Shown: piece by piece, positions 58,746 to 64,000 of the stretch
How the letters are laid out: every line of letters starts with the position of its first letter
Numbering within the stretch: position 1 is the first letter of the stretch
Source: JAUWCL01 sp964599375
GTDB taxonomy: Bacteria; Krumholzibacteriota; Krumholzibacteriia; Krumholzibacteriales; Krumholzibacteriaceae
Assembly (NCBI GenBank): GCA_964599375.1
Contig: CAZREW010000003.1
Coordinates: 1-64,000, forward strand
DNA: 64,000 nt
Direction: 5' to 3'
The notes under the pieces: model-generated
What the model was told of the DNA's origin: nothing
Database searches by the model: none
Seen by the model: the letters and a program-made list of their open reading frames with translations, nothing else
Position numbers and translations under genes: made by a program

Positions 58746-59117
58746 AAGCCGGCCTGATTCCACCCGGATTCTTAACATCTTGTAAATCGGAGGCTTACAG
58801 AGTGACAGATTGTTGCATTTTGCCCCCGTTTGTGCTAGTTTATATCGATTACTCCGCTGTATTCTGCGGCTCGGAGCCAGGGCATGGAGTGTGCGATACC
58901 GGGCCCGCGGCGGATGACCGGCCGGAAAAATAATCGGCCGAAAGGCTGCTTCTGGTTCAACATCTTGCAGAAACAGCAATTAGCGAGCCTCGAAACATAC
59001 CCTGAGCCTGAAGAAGGCCATGGCGAGGTATGTCCATATACGGACTGACAAGCTTCATCATTGTCGGCTAAAGCCGTTCCGAATGTGGCATATACCTTGC
59101 CCCTGAATGTGTGGATC
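58746..59117 (+). other. 372-base intergenic region with several stems
   Basis: No gene is seen. A promoter candidate lies at 58813-58841. Stems include ACATACC/GGTATGT (58995-59001 and 59027-59033), with GCCT/AGGC inside, and a small CGGCTAAAGCCG near 59065. The leader of the Ig-repeat gene would be about 270 bases. No strong terminator for the CBM48 cluster and no known RNA family was recognised. Confidence 0.4.
58813..58841 (+). promoter_or_regulatory. Possible sigma-70-type promoter for the Ig-repeat gene
   Basis: TTGCAT at 58813-58818, a 17-base spacer and TAGTTT at 58836-58841, with a TATAT just after it. It is upstream of the only following gene. Confidence 0.4.
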
Positions 59118-62100
59118 ATGTCCGGACCGATTCATAAGGCTTCCACCGGAAGGCCGGCTGAAAAGCCGGGGGAAAGGCTCCTCAAGGGGCTCACGCTCGC
59201 TGTATGTCTCCTCGCGGGACTCTTATTTCCGGCAGTGGCCCATGCCCAGCCGGGCAGCGGCACGGCGGTCATATTCCCGCCGGCAGATGTCACGGCCGGT
59301 TTCTCCGGGACCTGGACAATCACCTATACAGCCACGGCAGATTTTTCGACCGGTGTCGTAAGGCTCGTCATCCCGGCGGAGTGGACTCTTCCGCAGGAGT
59401 CCTCAAACTCGTCGGCAGGGTACGTCACGGCTGTCAGCGAAGGGACCCTTAACGTCGCGGACCCGGTTTCGATCGTCGGCAGGAACATCACGATCAATGT
59501 CGATACACTAACAGCCGGCGAGACGATAGATATCGTCTACGGAGACAGTTCGTCCTCAGTGCTCGGAAAGGCTGAAAGCCAGACAGTGGCCGGATCCGGC
59601 GTCGAATTCCTGGTCCAGTCGAATCCTCTTGGAGCCTCGCCTGCCTCTATTGTTTCATCTCCGAAGCTGAATGTAGTAGCCGCGCCTGCTTCGAAGCTCG
59701 TGTTCCTTACTGCCGAGAGGACGGTAAAAGCTGACGGCGAGAGCCTGGTGATGAGGGTCCAGGCGCAGGACGAGTTTGACAATCCAGCCCCTGTCGGATC
59801 CGATCAGGACCTTTCCCTCGCCACGACATCCGGCGCGGGGATCTTCTCCCACCTTTCCAATGGAAGCTGGAGCGCAACGACTACAGTAACGGTATCTGCT
59901 GGAGAAGACACGGCATCTTTCTACTACAGGGATACTGTGCCGGGTATATATGACATCACGGTGTCCGCCGACGGCCAGAGCTGGACTGACGCCCAGCAGC
60001 AGGTAACGGTCGAGCCGGGAGACCCCACGGCGCTTGCGGTGTCGCCGCAGGACACGACCATCACCGCCGGGGAATTCGCCCGATACATCATCCGGTCTGT
60101 AGATATCCACGGTAATCCGAGCGCTCCGTCCTCAGACCAGACTATCAGCCTTCTTGCCGGAGCGGGCAACTTCTACGACAAAGATAATCATTCGAGCAGC
60201 GTTACCTCCCTGGTCATCCCCTCGGGTTCGACTTCAGCCGAGGTCGATTACTGGTATAACGCCATGAATATGGCGGCCGGGTATTTTCTCGTCTTCCTCG
60301 ATAACGACGCGGTGCCGCCGCTTCTCGAATCGGACAACACGGTCGTCTATATCAATCATGCTGCGATCGATACATCTACATCCTACATCACCGTGGACGC
60401 CGCGACAGCTGACGCGGACGGTGTCGATGAGATCGGTGTCACTGTCCGCATCGTGGACCAGTATTACAACTCGATCGATGGCGTGACTGTCGTGCTAGAG
60501 GTCGACGGTACGGGGAACACGATCACTCAGCCCTCGGGAGTTACGGGTCCCGGAGGAATCGCGACGGGCTCGGTCAGATCGACGGGAGCGGGGGCCAAGA
60601 ACATCAGGGCGACCGCTGACGGGGTCCATCTCGAGGATATCATACCGGTGACATTCCAGCCCGGCCCTGTAGACCTCGCTGTCTCCACGATAGACGCAGT
60701 GCCTGACACGGTGGTGGCGAACGGGTCTGACGTGACGACTGTGACGGTGACGGCGCGTGACCAGTACGGGAACGCGGTGCAGGGTGCTGCAGTGGTCCTT
60801 GGGGCGACCGGGAGCGGGAACACGATCGTGCAGCCTGGTGTGGTGACCGACGCGGCGGGAGTGGCTACGGGTACTGTGGCCTCGAGCGTGGCTGAGACGA
60901 AGACGATATCGGCTACGATAAACGGGTCGCCTCTTACGCCGACGGTCTCTGTGGTGTTCCGCACGGGGAGCTTCAGCCAGGCTCTCTCGGAGATATCGGG
61001 GGACAAGGCCCAGGTGACAGCCGACGATGTGGAGCTTCTTACGGTCACCGTGACGGTGCGCGACGGTGCCGGTAACCCTGTCTCGGGCTCCTCGGTGACG
61101 CTGGAGGCGACGGGCACGGGGAACACGATCGTGCAGCCTGTGGGTGTGACCGGGGCGGACGGCATGGCGACCGGGACTGTGCGCTCTACGGTGGCTGAGC
61201 TAAAGACGGTCAGCGCCCGTGTGGACGGGTTCCTTTTAAACGATACTCTTGATGTGCAGTGGAGAGCGGGGGCTGTAGACCTCGCTGTCTCCACGATAGA
61301 CGCAGTGCCTGACACGGTGGTGGCGAACGGGTCTGACGTGACGACTGTGACGGTGACGGCGCGTGACCAGTACGGGAACGCGGTGCAGGGTGCTGCAGTG
61401 GTCCTTGGGGCGACCGGGAGCGGGAACACGATCGTGCAGCCTGGTGTGGTGACCGACGCGGCGGGAGTGGCTACGGGTACTGTGGCCTCGAGCGTGGCTG
61501 AGACGAAGACGATATCGGCTACGATAAACGGGTCGCCTCTTACGCCGACGGTCTCTGTGGTGTTCCGCACGGGGAGCTTCAGCCAGGCTCTCTCGGAGAT
61601 ATCGGGGGACAAGGCCCAGGTGACAGCCGACGATGTGGAGCTTCTTACGGTCACCGTGACGGTGCGCGACGGTGCCGGTAACCCTGTCTCGGGCTCCTCG
61701 GTGACGCTGGAGGCGACGGGCACGGGGAACACGATCGTGCAGCCTGTGGGTGTGACCGGGGCGGACGGCATGGCGACCGGGACTGTGCGCTCTACGGTGG
61801 CTGAGCTAAAGACGGTCAGCGCCCGTGTGGACGGGTTCCTTTTAAACGATACTCTTGATGTGCAGTGGATTCCTGGCCCGATCGACCCTGATCACTCTTT
61901 GATCGTCTCCGACGTGGGTACCGTGACGGCGGACGGATCTGATAACTGCCGTATTACGGTCGTTGTGCTGGACGCGAACAACAACCCTATAAGCGGAGCT
62001 TCGGTGATCCTCCACGCCACCGATACAGACGGCGGCAATACGATATTCCAGCCTTCGGTACCGACTGCGGAAAATGGGGTCGCGGTCGGGTGGATAAGCT

Positions 62101-64000
62101 CGACAAAGGCTGAAGTAAAGACCGTAAGTGCAGAAATAAATGGCAGTATGACAAACAACACCGTGGATGTAGCTTTCATCGCTGGACCGCCCGATCGGTT
62201 CCTTATAGCGCATGATGGATCGGGCGTGGCCGACGTACCGGAGAATATCTCGATTCAGATAATCGATGTGAACGACAACACGGTCGACTGGTTCGATGAC
62301 GTGATCATCCTCTACACAGACAGCCAGGAATCGACCGATATGATCTCGTGGGGGCTTGGTGGAGGATCTTCGGGGAGCATCGTCAGCGAGGCGGGCGACA
62401 CTGTGTACTATGACTTCGCGCCCGCCGACAATGGGACCGTGACTCTGCTTTTCCGCGATAAGAGGGCCGAGACGATCAGGGTTACGGCAAGGTACGGCTC
62501 TGTAGTGGATCAGTCCGCACAGTCGATGGCGGTCGGGCCCGCTTCGGCGGACAGTATCTTCGTGATCGCGGGTGACGGGCAGCGAGCGGTGGTGGGGCAG
62601 GCCGTGCCGCAGCAGCTGACTGTCGGCGTAGAGGATGCTTTCGGGAACAGGGTGCCAGCCGAACCGGTAAGGTTCCAGGTCATTGACGGCGGCGGCACGA
62701 TCGACACAGACCTCTTGACACCCCTGGATCAGGAATGGGTGGACACCGACGGATCAGGAACGGCCATCTGCGGATCATGGATTCTCGGTACGGTCAGCGG
62801 TGAGGATTCGGACAGGGCACGTGCTTCGATATCGTTCGGTTCTACGTCGGCAGTAATCTTCACCGCGACTGCAGACCATGACGAACTTGCCTCGGTAGTG
62901 CTCACACCGGGGAGCGGCTCCGTGACTGTAAACAGCGCCACAATAGTGACCGCGACCATGGAAGACCAGTACGGCAACCTCGTAGTAGGCGAGAACCTCA
63001 CGATCTTCATCAAGGACGCTGCTGACGGCACCCTCTCCGAGGATCCGGGCAATCCGAATCCTACGATCACTCTGGGACCGGGTATCCGCTCAGGATCGAG
63101 CGATTCCACAGGCACGGTCACGGTACAGTATAATTCGCCCGCCGCTGCGGGGCTCCAGGATATCATCGACGCATCGCATGCAGTCTTGACGGCTGCCCAG
63201 ATCGACGACGTTGTGTATACGTCGGTGGCGAGCGGGGCCACCAAGCTTATCGTGACCGGTCTGGCCGGACTGCCCTCCCAGGCAGGAGTGCCATTCTCAT
63301 TCACCGTCAGGGCTGTAGACAGCAACGACAACCTCGATCCGACGGATACCAGCCATATCGTGCTTGTTCCGGAAGCGGGAGGGGGACTGACTTTCAGCGC
63401 GACGCCCGGTTTCCCCTCTACCATCACGGAAGCCGATCTTGCCGGCGGAGAGATCGTCCTGTACGGGATGGGCACGAGGAATGGGGACTGGGATATAGAC
63501 GTGACCACTACGGGGCTTTCCCCCACCCAGTTCACAGCTGCGATCACGGCGAACGATACTGTACATCACTATGTCATCACAGCTCCGCCTTCGGTGGTCG
63601 CTGGCGCTGATTTCACCGCATCTCTCGCGGCGAGGGACGAGTGGAACAACCTTGTCAGGACGGCTCAATACGATATCGACCTGCGCGCCGTCCAGGCCGT
63701 CGATACTACCGCGGCCGCGAGCGGCGTCCTTACGATCACGTCAGGGGCAATAAGCGGAGGCCGGTTCACTGAGGACAACCTGAGATATTACCTTGCCGAG
63801 CCGATAAGAGTGGAGATAAGCGACGACAGCACGTCGGTAGTCGGCGTAAGCGAGATCATAAATGTTAACCACGCGCCCGCCTGGCAGATAACTGAGGTAT
63901 CGGGCGATACTACTGGAGTGGCCGCCGGGGACTCGGTGCTGCTGACCATGAGGGTCGCTGACAGCTTCGGGAACCACGTGAGCGGCGAGATGGTCACCTT
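59118..64000 (+). CDS. Giant secreted bacterial-Ig repeat protein, truncated by the window
   Basis: The reading frame is open from ATG 59118 to the window end (at least 1627 codons; the stop is not reached). A signal peptide follows a charged start (cleavage near VAHAQ, about 44). A first beta domain (about 45-190) reads VIFPPADVTAGFSGTWTITY. After that come many invasin/intimin-like Big_1 domains of about 100 aa, with motifs VTVTARDQYGNAVQGAAVVL, GNTIVQPGVVTD and GVATGTV. Two domains form a 202-aa unit that occurs twice in identical DNA (60667-61263 and 61273-61869). The protein is probably a long fibre-like adhesin or stalk on the cell surface. No sorting domain is visible because the C-terminus is missing. 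Confidence 0.85.
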   Translation, partial: MSGPIHKASTGRPAEKPGERLLKGLTLAVCLLAGLLFPAVAHAQPGSGTAVIFPPADVTAGFSGTWTITYTATADFSTGVVRLVIPAEWTLPQESSNSSAGYVTAVSEGTLNVADPVSIVGRNITINVDTLTAGETIDIVYGDSSSSVLGKAESQTVAGSGVEFLVQSNPLGASPASIVSSPKLNVVAAPASKLVFLTAERTVKADGESLVMRVQAQDEFDNPAPVGSDQDLSLATTSGAGIFSHLSNGSWSATTTVTVSAGEDTASFYYRDTVPGIYDITVSADGQSWTDAQQQVTVEPGDPTALAVSPQDTTITAGEFARYIIRSVDIHGNPSAPSSDQTISLLAGAGNFYDKDNHSSSVTSLVIPSGSTSAEVDYWYNAMNMAAGYFLVFLDNDAVPPLLESDNTVVYINHAAIDTSTSYITVDAATADADGVDEIGVTVRIVDQYYNSIDGVTVVLEVDGTGNTITQPSGVTGPGGIATGSVRSTGAGAKNIRATADGVHLEDIIPVTFQPGPVDLAVSTIDAVPDTVVANGSDVTTVTVTARDQYGNAVQGAAVVLGATGSGNTIVQPGVVTDAAGVATGTVASSVAETKTISATINGSPLTPTVSVVFRTGSFSQALSEISGDKAQVTADDVELLTVTVTVRDGAGNPVSGSSVTLEATGTGNTIVQPVGVTGADGMATGTVRSTVAELKTVSARVDGFLLNDTLDVQWRAGAVDLAVSTIDAVPDTVVANGSDVTTVTVTARDQYGNAVQGAAVVLGATGSGNTIVQPGVVTDAAGVATGTVASSVAETKTISATINGSPLTPTVSVVFRTGSFSQALSEISGDKAQVTADDVELLTVTVTVRDGAGNPVSGSSVTLEATGTGNTIVQPVGVTGADGMATGTVRSTVAELKTVSARVDGFLLNDTLDVQWIPGPIDPDHSLIVSDVGTVTADGSDNCRITVVVLDANNNPISGASVILHATDTDGGNTIFQPSVPTAENGVAVGWISSTKAEVKTVSAEINGSMTNNTVDVAFIAGPPDRFLIAHDGSGVADVPENISIQIIDVNDNTVDWFDDVIILYTDSQESTDMISWGLGGGSSGSIVSEAGDTVYYDFAPADNGTVTLLFRDKRAETIRVTARYGSVVDQSAQSMAVGPASADSIFVIAGDGQRAVVGQAVPQQLTVGVEDAFGNRVPAEPVRFQVIDGGGTIDTDLLTPLDQEWVDTDGSGTAICGSWILGTVSGEDSDRARASISFGSTSAVIFTATADHDELASVVLTPGSGSVTVNSATIVTATMEDQYGNLVVGENLTIFIKDAADGTLSEDPGNPNPTITLGPGIRSGSSDSTGTVTVQYNSPAAAGLQDIIDASHAVLTAAQIDDVVYTSVASGATKLIVTGLAGLPSQAGVPFSFTVRAVDSNDNLDPTDTSHIVLVPEAGGGLTFSATPGFPSTITEADLAGGEIVLYGMGTRNGDWDIDVTTTGLSPTQFTAAITANDTVHHYVITAPPSVVAGADFTASLAARDEWNNLVRTAQYDIDLRAVQAVDTTAAASGVLTITSGAISGGRFTEDNLRYYLAEPIRVEISDDSTSVVGVSEIINVNHAPAWQITEVSGDTTGVAAGDSVLLTMRVADSFGNHVSGEMVT
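60667..61869 (+). repeat. Perfect 597-base tandem duplication (period 606)
   Basis: Bases 60667-61263 and 61273-61869 are identical as far as I can compare them base by base, separated by 9 bases. The period of 606 keeps the frame and equals 202 codons, two Ig-like domains per unit. No silent differences were seen, which implies a recent duplication, gene conversion or an assembly effect. Confidence 0.9.

Noticed and set aside
60527..61771. A 414-codon open frame on the minus strand.
   Set aside because: It is antisense to the Ig-repeat protein, repeats with the same 606-base period and has no domain. It is a by-product of the duplicated GC-rich coding strand.

Overview
The window looks like chromosomal DNA of an uncultivated, GC-rich, diderm bacterium related to the FCB group (Krumholzibacteriota, Eisenbacteria or Latescibacterota would fit). 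The sequence supports this in several ways. The primary sigma factor is short (about 287 aa, no region 1.1), as in Bacteroidetes. There are PorV/PorQ-like outer-membrane proteins and an LpxH-like enzyme. Four large secreted proteins end in the FlgD-like 'NPFNPST ... SGVYFYKL' type of C-terminal sorting domain. No rRNA, tRNA, CRISPR array, insertion sequence or prophage was found. The exact phylum is an inference from gene content.

Layout. 0-9.5 kb: rlmN (minus), then a Ppx/GppA-like gene overlapping an NtrC-type response regulator. A small secreted protein follows, ahead of a large TPR/sigma-54 activator. Next comes about 1.1 kb of non-coding DNA with 75-bp tandem repeats, ending in a textbook -24/-12 motif just before an FN3-like lipoprotein gene. 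9.5-15 kb: a secreted M6-peptidase homologue whose zinc site is destroyed, a PorV-like protein, an LpxH-like hydrolase (minus) and a coiled-coil protein. 15-24 kb: rpoD with a long structured leader, an M23 peptidase, an AMIN/amidase/LysM protein, a YbbR protein, a substrate-binding-like protein, VanZ, hisS and aspS. 24-36.5 kb: two coiled-coil lipoproteins, then the housekeeping series phoH, pgpH, ybeY, corC-like, DUF502, mgtE, recO, glyQ and glyS, many joined by 4-8 base overlaps.

36.6-46 kb is a surface-protein region. A strongly promoted 1030-aa secreted protein has its own terminator. It is followed by a probable operon of two related lipoproteins and a protein with a sorting domain. 46-53 kb holds DUF4438, an HD hydrolase, a subtilase with a sorting domain, pyruvate phosphate dikinase and a CDP-alcohol phosphatidyltransferase with no obvious start codon. 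53-58.7 kb is a tight cluster of a PATAN (DUF4388) protein, a PorV-like protein, two outer-membrane barrel candidates and two lipoproteins. Three of these carry paralogous glycogen-binding-like (CBM48/AMPK-beta) domains. The window ends inside a very large secreted bacterial-Ig repeat protein containing two identical 597-base tandem copies.

The most interesting candidates are the CBM48 outer-membrane cluster, the small secreted protein paired with a TPR/sigma-54 activator, the -24/-12 motif placed for near-leaderless transcription, the M6 pseudoprotease, and the perfect tandem duplication. All functions are read from sequence motifs by eye. No database search was run.
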